DNA of 64,000 nt from Druceiella hillmani (lineage: Eukaryota; Arthropoda; Insecta; Lepidoptera; Hepialidae). Both the position numbers and the translations under genes were made by a program. The DNA lies in contig JAYKKI010000095.1 in the NCBI GenBank assembly GCA_039881145.1, positions 6,190,501-6,254,500 on the forward strand, in the 5' to 3' direction. The notes beneath the pieces are model-generated. The model had not been told where the DNA came from. It ran no database searches and was given only the letters and a program-made list of their open reading frames with translations. Position 1 is the stretch's first letter, and each line of letters starts with the position of its first letter. Of the stretch, positions 1-10,052 are shown in pieces.

Positions 1-600
1 GTGTTTAACTTGAAAATACTTATATCGTCAGCATTTTTTATTAAAGAATTTTCCATTTACATTTAATAATATTGATATTTATATTTACATACAGTGTTAC
101 TACTTTATACATTCCAAGATGGTCGTACTTGAGGAATAAACTCGAGTCGCGTGTCGTAGCTGACACGCACAATATTTTTTTTATTTTTAAATTTTACTAT
201 ATCTGCTAACAATGTCTAATATACAATTTTAATACGTTTTCGATGATCCTATAACGTTTTTGTAAAATAATCTATTCCTTACAATACCTTTCCTATGTCC
301 ACATATCCAAACGCAATGAGAAAGCCTTTAAGCCCAGTAGTACTATGTATAGTGTGATTGTAGGTCATTTCTGCACATGTGCTTTTTGCCATATTTAGCT
401 AATCTATACATTATTTTAGGATAGGGTGAAATCACTCTACGATCACTGGAGAGTTTGAGTTATACAGGGTTCTTAGGTCAGTTTTAACTTTATATAAGAT
501 CATTAAAACTCATAACATTACAAACATATAACAAACATATTGCAGTATATTGTTCACGCGTAGACTGTCCTCATGAAACGCGCAGCAAAATTAAATTTAA
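1..600. other. AT-rich DNA without a gene
   Basis: No open frame or repeat family is recognised here. The one structure seen is a perfect 7-bp hairpin at 149-168, gcgtgtc and gacacgc around a 6-base loop. Confidence 0.6.
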
Positions 601-618
601 ATCTTGGAAAGTTTTATT

Positions 619-654
619 AGCGCCGTCTATTGGTCCACCAACGCCATCTAGTAG
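619..654. promoter_or_regulatory. Pair of CTCF-like motifs
   Basis: Two close copies of a cgcc(g/a)tcta motif lie 22 bases apart. Read on the minus strand, the second (641-654) gives ctactagatggcgt, which matches the known CTCF core (CCAsYAGrKGGCr) at nearly every position; the first has two mismatches. The short motif is also frequent in lepidopteran repeats, so binding is uncertain. Confidence 0.2.
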
Positions 655-984
655 AACATAACATCATTTAAATGACATGTATATTTTGCGGGGCCATCTT
701 TTTTAATTTTGACTTTATTTCTATTACCAATTGTTTTTTTTTATGGAATATGATTAGCCACTCGCTCAGTTGAATCATAAATATACATTTCATTAAATCA
801 AAGAAAGAAACGAAAAAAAAACTCGAAGAAAGTATACTCAGAATATGTTTTTACTTATAACTCAATACTAAATTCACATATTATTAAAAGAACATGAAAG
901 TCACGAACAAAATTATACGACTTCCAAGTTATAAAGTCCTCAGACGATACTTGAATCCTCGGCCATACAATACTTGAAGATGTC

Positions 985-1340
985 ACAGAATTAATAATTT
1001 AACTCCCTAGTGGAGCGCGCCGCGCTCCTGCTCTACCTATTCCGAGGGCTCCCTCTCCGCACGCGGCGAGATAAAGTCAAATAGCATGAATATATTCCTA
1101 CGGACGCCTCGCATGAATAATACAGAGCGATAGTATTCATAATATGCAACGGTCGTACGTAACGTTTGTTATTTTTAGAGATTCCAAAATAATGAAATGC
1201 GATAGGGTAATTTGAGAGACGCTCGGTCGATCGCCGAGAGAGATACTGTTTATTATTTGCATGAATCCGTAGACAATATGCGAATAGCGACGTCGCTGTG
1301 CGGTAACTTGTTTATGGCCTCGATAAACAGTCTGCTACAA
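985..1340. promoter_or_regulatory. GC-richer island, possible enhancer or promoter
   Basis: This block is much richer in G, C and CpG than the DNA around it. It holds a perfect palindrome with 8-bp arms at 1012-1028 (ggagcgcg, one base, cgcgctcc), a second one with a ctcgg/ccgag stem around 1224, and an inverted pair of forkhead-type sites, TGTTTA at 1309 and TAAACA at 1324. No long open frame crosses it. Dense palindromes and factor-like sites in an AT-rich desert suggest a regulatory element; a non-coding first exon is also possible. Conservation cannot be tested here. Confidence 0.3.
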
Positions 1341-1685
1341 TATTTAAAGACAATTCCACCCACATCAATAGTGAATTCTGTTTAGGAAGTCTTTTGTGTT
1401 TTATTTATTTTAATGGCTCGTTTTATTACCAGAATATAACAGTGCCTAAATGTAATACTATATTTTAAAGTGGGCGATATCTGGGTCGACAATTGTTTTG
1501 ATTGATATTATTCTGGTTTACTATGCGAAGTATTTGTCGTAAAAGTATGTCAAATTTAAGAGATGAAATGTCAAAAGACATGTATTGTTATTCTTTTTAT
1601 TTATATACATTTATAATTGGCTTTATTTGCCTTTTGCGGCTAGTTTTTCAGATATCTTATTTACTTTCTTGCGACTCTATCTTTT
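1341..1685. other. AT-rich DNA, nothing recognised
   Basis: I see no gene or repeat. Short frames that run into the adjoining TA repeat translate to low-complexity Tyr/Ile strings and are artefacts. Confidence 0.6.
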
Positions 1686-1696
1686 ATTGTTTTTCA

Positions 1697-1732
<36 letters not shown>

Positions 1733-1756
1733 TGAAAAACAATATATATATATATG

Positions 1757-1804
<48 letters not shown>

Positions 1805-1812
1805 GATATATA
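1686..1812. repeat. (TA)n microsatellite with a palindromic head
   Basis: A perfect 15-bp inverted repeat (attgtttttcagtct at 1686-1700, its complement at 1729-1743) brackets a TA tract, giving an unbroken hairpin of about 58 bp. TA-rich simple sequence continues to about 1812. TA tracts often extrude cruciforms, so this is also a likely assembly and replication trouble spot. Confidence 0.9.
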
Positions 1813-2028
1813 CGTGTATATATGTGAGTATTTCCAGATATTATTCCCTAAAGTCTGAACTGAAGTTCTTGAGGAAAAGATTGTGCTGTTCGGTGAAATT
1901 TTAATTCAAAATTTTAATCTTCAACCCTTATTTTTGTTCAGTGTTTTGAAATAAATCTCGAAAAAATTGACACCAATGCCCCAAAAAATTGCTTAGTACA
2001 CAAGTGGCTTTGAAATATTATTACAAAA

Positions 2029-2084
2029 ATACATAGGTTTTGTATAAATACACCACGAGGGTGTTTCATACAAAACCTATGTAT
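2029..2084. repeat. Inverted repeat, 17-bp perfect arms
   Basis: Arms atacataggttttgtat (2029-2045) and its exact complement (2068-2084) flank a 22-base loop that is itself partly complementary. It may be a small fold-back element, or a deletion remnant of one. Confidence 0.85.
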
Positions 2085-2224
2085 AGTAGTTTAAAAAAGA
2101 ATTAAAAAATGTCCATATGAAACATGCAACAAAAAATTATTTAATTATCACAACATTTGTTTGGAAATTTCTTTCTAAACTACTACGTTATTATAATCGG
2201 GTATTTCCTGTTAAGGGGCATAAC

Positions 2225-3190
2225 TTTTTAATAAACTACTTCAAATGATACTTGACTTAAAAATTATAGACGTAATAGAAAACTATGGCCATAGAAAAGC
2301 ATAGGTTATGCTTTTCTAACATGCATATATTGCCCCCACATTTTCATATGCTCTCACTTTGTTTGACTCAATTGATTTTTTTACTCAATATAATTCTCAA
2401 TTTTACATAAATCATTTGGCATATTCAAAAGATACTCGATATTAATATGAAATAGAATGAAAACCCATGATTTAATTGTAAACGATATATTCTAACACAT
2501 ATATTGCCTTCTGCATTGTCATATTGTACTCAATTGTATTGTCATTTTGATTCAACAGATTTTTTTTCACTCAATATCACGTCGTCACAGTGGTCACCGC
2601 CGTCAACATAATGTCGTCACCGTGATTTTTTCTTTGGGTTGATCACAAGGCGTACGGCCTTTGACGGTTCCGCCTATTGCATGAATCCGGGTTCGATTCC
2701 CAGCCGCGCATCGAGCGGGGCTGGACTCGTATTTTGATTGGTTGTAGAGATTGCTTTTGTAGCAATCAGTTCACCATATGTATTGATTATATACATTAAA
2801 GTACTTCAACAAATAAAATTATTTAAAACATTCAAGAGAAGTTTGACCAAAATATGAGACGTAACAGAAAATTATGATGTAATGGTAGACGATACATTTT
2901 AACGTACATATTCTCATATTGCACTCAATTGTATCGTCGTTCTGACTCAACTGATTTTTTCATACTCAATATAACTCCTGGTTATATTTAAAGTATTTTG
3001 CACATTCAAAAGATACTTGATAAAAATATAAGGTATAACAGGAAACCATGATGGAATGTTAGACGATATATTCTAACATACATGTGTTGCCTCCTGCAAT
3101 GTCATATTGCGCTCAATTGCAATGTCGTTTGGACTCAGTTGTTTATACTCAATATAATTCCCATTTACGTATAAAATATTTGATACAAAA
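2225..3190 (+). repeat. Diverged ~185-bp tandem array, split by a SINE-like insert
   Basis: Anchors reading actcaatat(a/c) recur near 2382, 2569, 2963 and 3146. The spacings are about 187, 394 and 183, and the long one equals one unit plus a ~209-bp insert (the SINE-like segment). Shared blocks in each unit include ttcaaaagatact, gacgatatattctaac and tgtcatattg. Copies are clearly diverged, so the array is old. A perfect 11-bp hairpin (agaaaagcata, ggt, complement) lies in the first unit at 2293-2317. Confidence 0.75.
2582..2790 (+). mobile_element. tRNA-derived SINE-like insertion
   Basis: This GC-richer segment carries an excellent RNA polymerase III B box, GGTTCGATTCC at 2690-2700. A weak A-box-like stretch (ggcgtacggcc) lies about 40 bases upstream. 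After the B box come cagccgcgca and an AT-rich tail. It interrupts a tandem array, which defines its limits roughly. The ends are not exact and no clear target duplication was found. A full cloverleaf could not be drawn, so it is not called a tRNA gene. Confidence 0.5.
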
Positions 3191-3474
3191 ACATGACTTA
3201 GTTATATATGTTACTTTAGTATATTTTACTTTCTTACGTTGCTTTTCAGCGACCTGACTGTGTATTACATTATTGTCTTCAAAATATACTAAAGAAACAT
3301 ATTTACAGTCTCCTCCCTTCATTTCCAACGTTATTCAAGAAAATTCTATACAAAACTATATACGTTACTTCACCAAAGTACCGAGACTTTTTGTGTCAAA
3401 TCCTGGCCCAAACTACCTTAACCAGCCATTCCGGTTAGAAACAGCCATTACATGTTACATTCAGAGCGGGTTGT

Positions 3475-3655
3475 CTTTTGATACGGCCGCGGCGTCTTTG
3501 TGCGGCGGGAAGCGGGTCACTCGCTCACAATGCAGCTGAGTGCATGCATAGAGTACATGCTTGCAGCGCGTCGCGACGCCGCGCCGGAGAGCGCCCGCTA
3601 TCTTGGCTTGCATTACGTGGGCTATTTGTAGACGGGGCGCTTTAGTACTGTAGTA
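3475..3655. promoter_or_regulatory. CpG-rich island, possible promoter
   Basis: The strongest local GC peak near the window start, with the palindrome cgtcgcgacg and repeated gcgcc/ggcgc blocks, plus a CAGCTG E-box at about 3533. An 88-codon open frame (3273-3539) ends in its left part, but its composition follows the base bias and it resembles no family. I read the block as a possible promoter or CpG-dense regulatory site; a transcription start further right is conceivable but no motif proves it. Confidence 0.3.
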
Positions 3656-4514
3656 AGATCGTAGCTTCGTATATAATTAATGTTCTAGTTACCGTAAATA
3701 TTAACAGAGTTGACATTACCAACTACCGAAAGTTCATATTTTCGTTTTTTTTGTTATTATGGTTGTATATATTAATATAATGCACGTACACTTTGTGTGT
3801 GATTGAAGTAAAGTAATATGAATTAAGAAATCTGGGGAAAAAACTGCGTTTTTATATAAAATATTACAAAATTGTACAGACTTACAATTACTAATTGTTA
3901 AATAACACTTTCAAATAAATAAACATGTCAATATTTAATTGTTTTTATCAATTAGAAATGCACAAGAGTTGTAGCTAACCCACATTCGCCATCATGGTGT
4001 GAGGCCAAGAAGCAAAAATGAAAAATCGGTTAGCTATTCTTATACCACGTAACTGTTTTATAGCTACTTCGGAAAAATAATCCTATCTTATATATAATTT
4101 TCTGTATCGTGAAATCAATAAATATAGTTAAATAAGTTTCATTTCTAAGTCACTTGAGTCTTTTAAAATTTATTCCGAATTTGGTGCTTTTTTTGCTTTA
4201 AGTGTGATTGAGGAAAACACAATTTAATTATAGATAAATCTTTATCAAAATGTTTTTGTGACTAATTCCATAGATATTATACAATGATATTGTAGCATAT
4301 CAATGGCTAAACATTTAAATATTCTGGAACTTAAAATAATTACAATGTAGATAGAATTAAAATTTTTCTTACGCAAATTATTAAAAGTTATTGGTTCTTT
4401 TCAGTAACACTTCACACAAAAATGGTTTTCCGTAAACTAGACAAATATATTTATAAAAAGAAGTAATCGACTTCCAAATAATGAAAACCTAAAATTAATA
4501 GGTAATAATTTTCT
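3656..4514. other. AT-rich DNA, nothing recognised
   Basis: Only simple AT-rich sequence with poly-T and poly-A runs is visible. No open frame or repeat family stands out. Confidence 0.6.
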
Positions 4515-4765
4515 TCTAGCTGACACGCGAATATCAGCTGTGTACACTGCGTTTCAATGCAGCGTTGCCTAGAGTGTGTTTTAACGACTTTATGTTGTGT
4601 CACGCCGTCCTAGGTACCGACCCACTAACACGTTCTCTGAGACAGTTGTGTTTCTCATGGTATCTCTCTGCTGCGTGCCACTCATTATCTTGTCGATTTG
4701 TACAAGCGGCGAGCGCTGAAAGAAATATGTTAGCGTAATAATTAGTTTTACATACGCGTTTTTTC
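4515..4765. promoter_or_regulatory. GC-richer island, weak regulatory candidate
   Basis: Moderately GC-rich block starting with tagctgacacgc, a 12-mer also present inside the hairpin at 157-168. A 64-codon minus-strand frame lies inside but looks like no known protein. The assignment rests on composition alone. Confidence 0.2.
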
Positions 4766-5685
4766 TGTAATGTTTGAAAGCTGGTCTGAGGCATTGTTGG
4801 AGTTAATGATGTTCGGAAATAACATATTCAACAGTGACTGTTAGTCACATAATACTCAGTACAGTTCTTTACTTCTTTATATGTAAATATATTCCAATAA
4901 CTACGCAGTTATAAAATACAACCTTGTAGATGCAAATTTATTGCATTTTATATAAGGGACAGTCATTTATTTACTGAATGCATTTAAATGTCTCATAATC
5001 TGAGTAATGATTTCCTAACAATAAAGGTTATGATGTAATTTCAACGGACGTTAATTTAGTACGAGTTTTCCTTTAAATAAATATGATACATTGTATCATA
5101 ATTGAAAGTATTTAAATTAAATTTTGCAGAGAAAATATTTAGTATTTATAGTAATTTATATTACGAAAGACGGACCAGGTTCAGATCTAATAAAAGGATG
5201 AAGTGACACTCGTATGTGGAGAAAATAGAAAAACGAACCCCAGAAAAGGTTTATTTAAATCGTCAATCGGATAAATGAGAAATCTTGTATTTTTTTATGA
5301 AAAGTCAGACTATTTTTCATAATAGTTTGTAAATTCTATTTCTACGAACTCTTTTAATCAGCCAGATGAAACAAAATACATATTGTGTCCCGTTGTATCC
5401 TCTATAAAGATGGTGTCGTCGAAAAAAACCCAAGAAAAACTTGAAAATAGTGAAAAATAAATTCACTTCAATAACACAGAACGAATGTGAATGTAATTAG
5501 GTAATGACTACACTTATAAAATTAGGTAATGACTACACTGATAAAAAATCGATATTTATATTTTTATTAATCGTTTTTAAATTTTAATTATGGACTTCGT
5601 TATGTTTATATTGTTATTAAGAGTTATTGATATATTAAAAATGTAATATATGCGCATTTATGAAGATCTTTTAGTCTTACGTAGA
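4766..5685. other. AT-rich DNA, one short duplication
   Basis: Apart from a small direct duplication of taggtaatgactacact at about 5499-5540, no structure was seen. Confidence 0.6.
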
Positions 5686-6285
5686 CAAATGGCAGAAACG
5701 GAACATTTATAATTTCGACCTAACGTCTGTCTGTCCGTATGTCACATCCATTATACTCGGAGTTTATTGGTACTATGTACATACAATTTGGGTGGTAGCT
5801 GTCTTTTATAAACCGCTATATAATCAAATAGGGGAATTATGAAAAAAAGTAATATTAGGGGTGGCATTTCATACATGTAACTGAGGGATGAAAATAAATT
5901 CAATGCACATAGGCGTGTGGGATATCGTTAGATAGGTCTTAAAAATTATATAGAGATTCTAAAATAACTTTTTATTTAAGTCAGTTGTTGGTGAGATATG
6001 CGCTTCTAAAGTCTTATAATTGTACCAAAACCCCCTCCAACTTTTCAACTAACGTGTGTAAAATTCTGAAAAAATTAAGATAATAGAACTTAAAATTAAG
6101 TTTCAACAAAAATTGGTTTGAATAAGATATGTTGTGTAGCTTTTGAGATATGGAATATTGTTTGCCCCGACCGCAGTAATAATTTTGTTTTTCAGAAGAG
6201 AAACACAAACTTACAAGTTTGATATTGTTTGGTGCTACGGAATCCTTCGTGCGCGAGTCCGACTCGCACTTGCCGGTTTTATTTT
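5686..6285 (+). mobile_element. Dispersed repeat family A, near full length
   Basis: Starts with a caaatggcagaaacggaac head, followed by a tctgtctgtccgtatg block. It ends with the hairpin gcgagtccgactcgc followed by acttgccggtttt. This layout is a very common non-coding repeat of Lepidoptera. It has no open frame of note, so it moves, or moved, with help from another element. The 49108 copy shares the head and middle (ttatttaagtcag, tgagggatgaaa). The 3' hairpin recurs, decayed, in the 12.1-kb and 58-kb repeats. The mobilising machinery is not evident from the sequence. Confidence 0.8.
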
Positions 6286-6534
6286 ATTTTGTATCTTTAA
6301 AGGCCCATAAATCATTGAAATATGGAATAGTATTTGAAAAAATTATTTTCTTCCCTAAAGCTATATTTCCGAATAAAATATATTTTTGTTTTAGATATAT
6401 TTTTTTTCTATAATATTACAGTTTTGACACTTATGATTCATGTATTTAAACTATCTAAATGCTTTAATTAATATGTACTTATAATACACTACCACAATTT
6501 ATTCATATTATTTTGTATTATACAAACAAAAGCT

Positions 6535-6805
6535 TGGCTTCCCGTATAAGCCATATCACATTTACGCGCAACTCAGTGAATGGCTTTTGTAAGCAGTTAA
6601 TTGGCGGCCGATAATCACCGATTTTTATCGGACAAAGTCGGTTGCTAACGTTCTATCGATTCAATGCATACGTCAAGAGGTGCATACTGCTGACGAAATA
6701 TATTCGTCTCCGTCAGCTCATGTTCAATTGTATGTACTATCCTTTTCTATGAGTTTTATCTCATAACATTCGGGTCAGCGAGAGTTAGCCACAGTCGCTC
6801 CGATT
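6535..6805. promoter_or_regulatory. GC-richer island with homeodomain-like sites
   Basis: Contains cagttaattggcggccg, gataatcaccg, tttatcgg and related TAAT/GATA-type motifs, plus a near-symmetric ccgatttttatcgg. There is no usable open frame. It suits a distal enhancer, but conservation data would be needed. Confidence 0.3.
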
Positions 6806-7725
6806 GTTTTGTAAGACCTGTGTATTAAAGTATTTAATGTTATATTTTCTATTTACTCCAATTATTTTCTGACCGATTATTGTTGGTGAGCTACGTTCCG
6901 CTTAATTTTATTGGTCATCTACGTCACGATTGAAAATGAAGAAAAGAGTATTAAGTGTGTTTTACTCTATTAAATTTACTAATAAAATTTTATAAAGGTC
7001 TGAGGAATGCACTTAGTAAAGGTAATTCATCTTTCAGCCTTTGTCACTGTCATAAATGTGTTTGAATTTTGGGTAACATTTATGGGAAGGTAACATCCCC
7101 AATGCGCATCAAGGTAGCAACGATGACACATGGTATTGTGCTAATATCAGGTTGTGATATACGAACGCGACGGGGAGGGACCCTTTTCGTTTCAGTCGAG
7201 GCACATAATTTACATAAAATATTATCCACGTTAATTATAATAAATCTAACCTCATAATAGATAATTGTATAATTATAGTATTGTAAATAAAAAGCCGACT
7301 TAACGCAGATCTGGCTTGCACATCGAAGGTTCTGTACTAAGTTTGAAGTGCCACTACTTTATTTATCATATGTCCTCCTTAATATGGACTACATAGTACA
7401 ATAAACATTTAATAATACCTAATGTAATTAAATTTGGTGGAACATAAACATTTTTCTGTCGATATTCCAAAAATAATTAACTAATAAAAATTCCGCCCCA
7501 TTAATCAAATATCTACAAAAGCGAGGCTGTAAGCAAAACCCAGTTTCTAAAACGTTTGTTATTAATGAAGAAATAACATAGTTACAAAAAGAATTTCGCG
7601 CTTCCATCAGTTTACAATCCACATAGACATGGTTCTCGTGAGATCTGCCATATGCATATTCGTAAAGCCGTAGGTAAGGAGCGGATCATTAGGGTTAGAT
7701 CCCCCCTCCCATTTTGGTTATTATG
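6806..7725. other. AT-rich DNA, nothing recognised
   Basis: Two short frames of 62-64 codons (about 7069-7257 and 7428-7622) show no protein-like features. No repeat is identified. Confidence 0.55.
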
Positions 7726-7965
7726 GGAATGTACACATTCCATTAGAGGTACCTACAAATATGTCGCATTTAAAAAATGTACACATAGGAATGTACACAT
7801 TACATTAGAGGTGCCTACAAATATGTAGCATTTAAAAAATGTACACATAGGAATGTACACATTACATTAGAGGTACCTACAAATATGTAGCATTTAAAAA
7901 ATGTACACATGGGAATGTACATATTCCATTAGATGTACCTACAAATATGTCGCATTTAAAAAATG
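7726..7965 (+). repeat. 62-bp tandem array, about 3.9 copies
   Basis: The start ggaatgtac recurs at 7726, 7788, 7850 and 7912, an exact 62-bp period. Each unit has ccattagaggtacctac and atttaaaaaatg blocks. Copies differ by only a few bases, so expansion was recent. Confidence 0.95.
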
Positions 7966-9618
7966 AACAAACTGTGGCCATTCCTGTGCTTATTCCATAT
8001 TTCAATAAAAAAACTCTCCTAATCCTTCAGTACGCAACTGCATTCTATGGAAAATAATTTGCCGTATAGGCAATAAAACTGTAGAATAAACATAAACAAA
8101 GAAAAACAAAGTACGCCCTCAGTGTCTGTTTTGAATTTTTTTATTTTATGTAATACCAATTTACGGATCGTAGATATGTCGTTTATATTGTTTTATTTAA
8201 TGTCTCATTAATGTCATTAGTATCTCTTATTTACGTCTACGTAATTATCTTTTAATTTTTTTCTTTTCATTTATGTAACGTAATTTCTTGTGTTTTTTGT
8301 CATCACAAGTAAGAAATTGTTTCTATAGTAATAAGTCTCCTTTCTAAATAAACAGTTTTCCAAGTTTTAGTAAAGTTTAATAAACATAAAATTTCTTTAT
8401 TTTGGCCAGATAAGGTAAGAAAAAGCAACTTAATCACGTACACATGAACACTTAAAATGTGAATCGTTATAAGTAAATTAGGGTACGTTAATTTTTATTA
8501 AGTCATATTTTTTAAAATGAATTATTTTCACGCAACAAATACAAAAATACCGAATTTTGATTCTCTTTTAGTTAATTGACATATTAACTAATTAAAAAAT
8601 TGCAATAAAAAAGTCAAATTTCCAGTTCATTCAACCTTTAGACAATTTAATGATAAATGTCAATAATTAATATTTATTAACATTTCCAACAACTTTATAT
8701 TTATAATTAAAATCGATTCAAATCTATATGGAAATTAAACGACGACTCGTAATGAACGTACGTCAGCCGGATACGGGCTTGACACGATTTATTCCTTTTG
8801 AACGACGTTATCAAGTTTCCGCTTCCACGTGACTAGTGACATCTGTAAATTTTTATTCTATTCTATTTAATTTTCCTCAACATATTTTATATCCCTTTTC
8901 GGGATTTGTTAAAGATATAGGTAACTTTTTATATTAATATGATCTGATTTTGGACTACATTATTTTTATTGTTTTATTGAAAAATGGAAATATCTTTTTT
9001 ATTATAAGAAAATTTATAACTAAAAGAATAAAAAAACCTAAAAAACACATTTTTGTAACTAAATGACTTATTGGGACAAAATCAAACGAGCCCGAATTTG
9101 ATGAGCTTAGCCATTGAAAAATTCTAATAAGCAAGTCCCGTCTCCATCCTCATGTCAGCTCGATGGTACCATATCATTGTATTGTTATAAGAATTTCATA
9201 TGTATACAAAGATTTAAACGGACACGACAATTATAAGTGGATGAAAATTGTTAGTGAAAACATTTGTTTACATTGCATTTCATGTTTTCAATTTTTTTTT
9301 ACACAAATTTCAACAACATTTTAGTGCGATGTTAAATAAACAGTGGCGACATCTGTTGTGACATCCGTGCAATAATAATTTTTTTGTGGTAATTATATAT
9401 TCTTAAATTTACATGACTATTATATCTATAAAACGTATGTAATTTGCATTTATTAGGCTATTTTTTTCAATTCGAATAAATTTCATACATCACTTTTAAT
9501 TATTTTTATTTTGTTTATTTTTTTGTTTACCACACATAACTAAATTTATAACTCCGAAGCAGGATAAATTATGGAATTGTTTTGTTTTTAAATATATGTG
9601 AAATGCATGCGAAAAGAA
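7966..9618. other. AT-rich DNA, nothing recognised
   Basis: Long AT-rich run without a credible frame. Short gtgacatctgt words at about 8836 and 9346 resemble repeat-derived motifs but define no element. Confidence 0.55.
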
Positions 9619-9740
9619 CTTTTTAGGGTTCATAGTGAAATAAGGAACACTTCAACTAATTTTGTCTCATCCATCCGTCCGTCGGTCACAACCACAGATC
9701 AAAGAATAAAGAAGATATGCCATATATGGTAATGTCTACC
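9619..9740 (+). mobile_element. Dispersed repeat fragment (A-like head)
   Basis: Starts gggttcatagtgaaataagg and continues with the catccatccgtccgtcggtc block, a decayed head of a lepidopteran dispersed repeat. The head at 63205 is nearly the same. Its 3' part is missing. Confidence 0.55.
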
Positions 9741-9838
9741 AAGCGATGCATGTCACTTTAGTAAAGAGTGAGAAAAACAATAACCAAGAATATCGATTGT
9801 ACTTGACCAATAAGAGCGAAGCTGAAAAAACACAATTG

Positions 9839-10040
9839 CCCACAATTAAATGAAACTACGTGATGTAGTATTATTTCTACTTTCTTTATGTTCTTTACCA
9901 CGATCTAGGTTTCGTTGTATTACGAAAGATGCAAATTTTATTTTGAAAGTAATATCTCCAAGGTCAACCTTTATATGTATTTTGGAAAATATTACGGTTA
10001 TACTATATACAACATTAACGCCAAATATATTCAATACTTG
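9839..10040 (-). mobile_element. Chimeric copy of the hammerhead-like fold-back element
   Basis: Left part (9839-9932) is the element's left arm on the minus strand: cacaattaaatg, the actacgtgatgtag stem-loop, ccacgatctagg and ttcgttgtattac. The ribozyme-like core is cut inside stem II. The middle, about 85 bases, is unrelated sequence. The right end returns to the element terminus aacgccaaatatattca. Direct repeats aaaacacaattg at 9827-9838 and 10041-10052 flank the whole unit. This fits one insertion that was rearranged afterwards, or was templated by a mixed transcript. Confidence 0.7.
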
Positions 10041-10052
10041 AAAACACAATTG

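Noticed and set aside
2640..2715. Functional tRNA gene
   Set aside because: Only the B box/T-loop region is convincing; no acceptor stem or complete cloverleaf could be drawn.
3273..3539. 88-codon open frame on the plus strand
   Set aside because: It does not begin with a clear ATG in context, composition changes abruptly along it, and no domain is recognisable.
5686..6285. Helitron assignment for the dispersed repeats, based on the 3' hairpin
   Set aside because: A 3' hairpin is present, but the sequence after it does not end in CTRR and no A/T insertion site could be shown.
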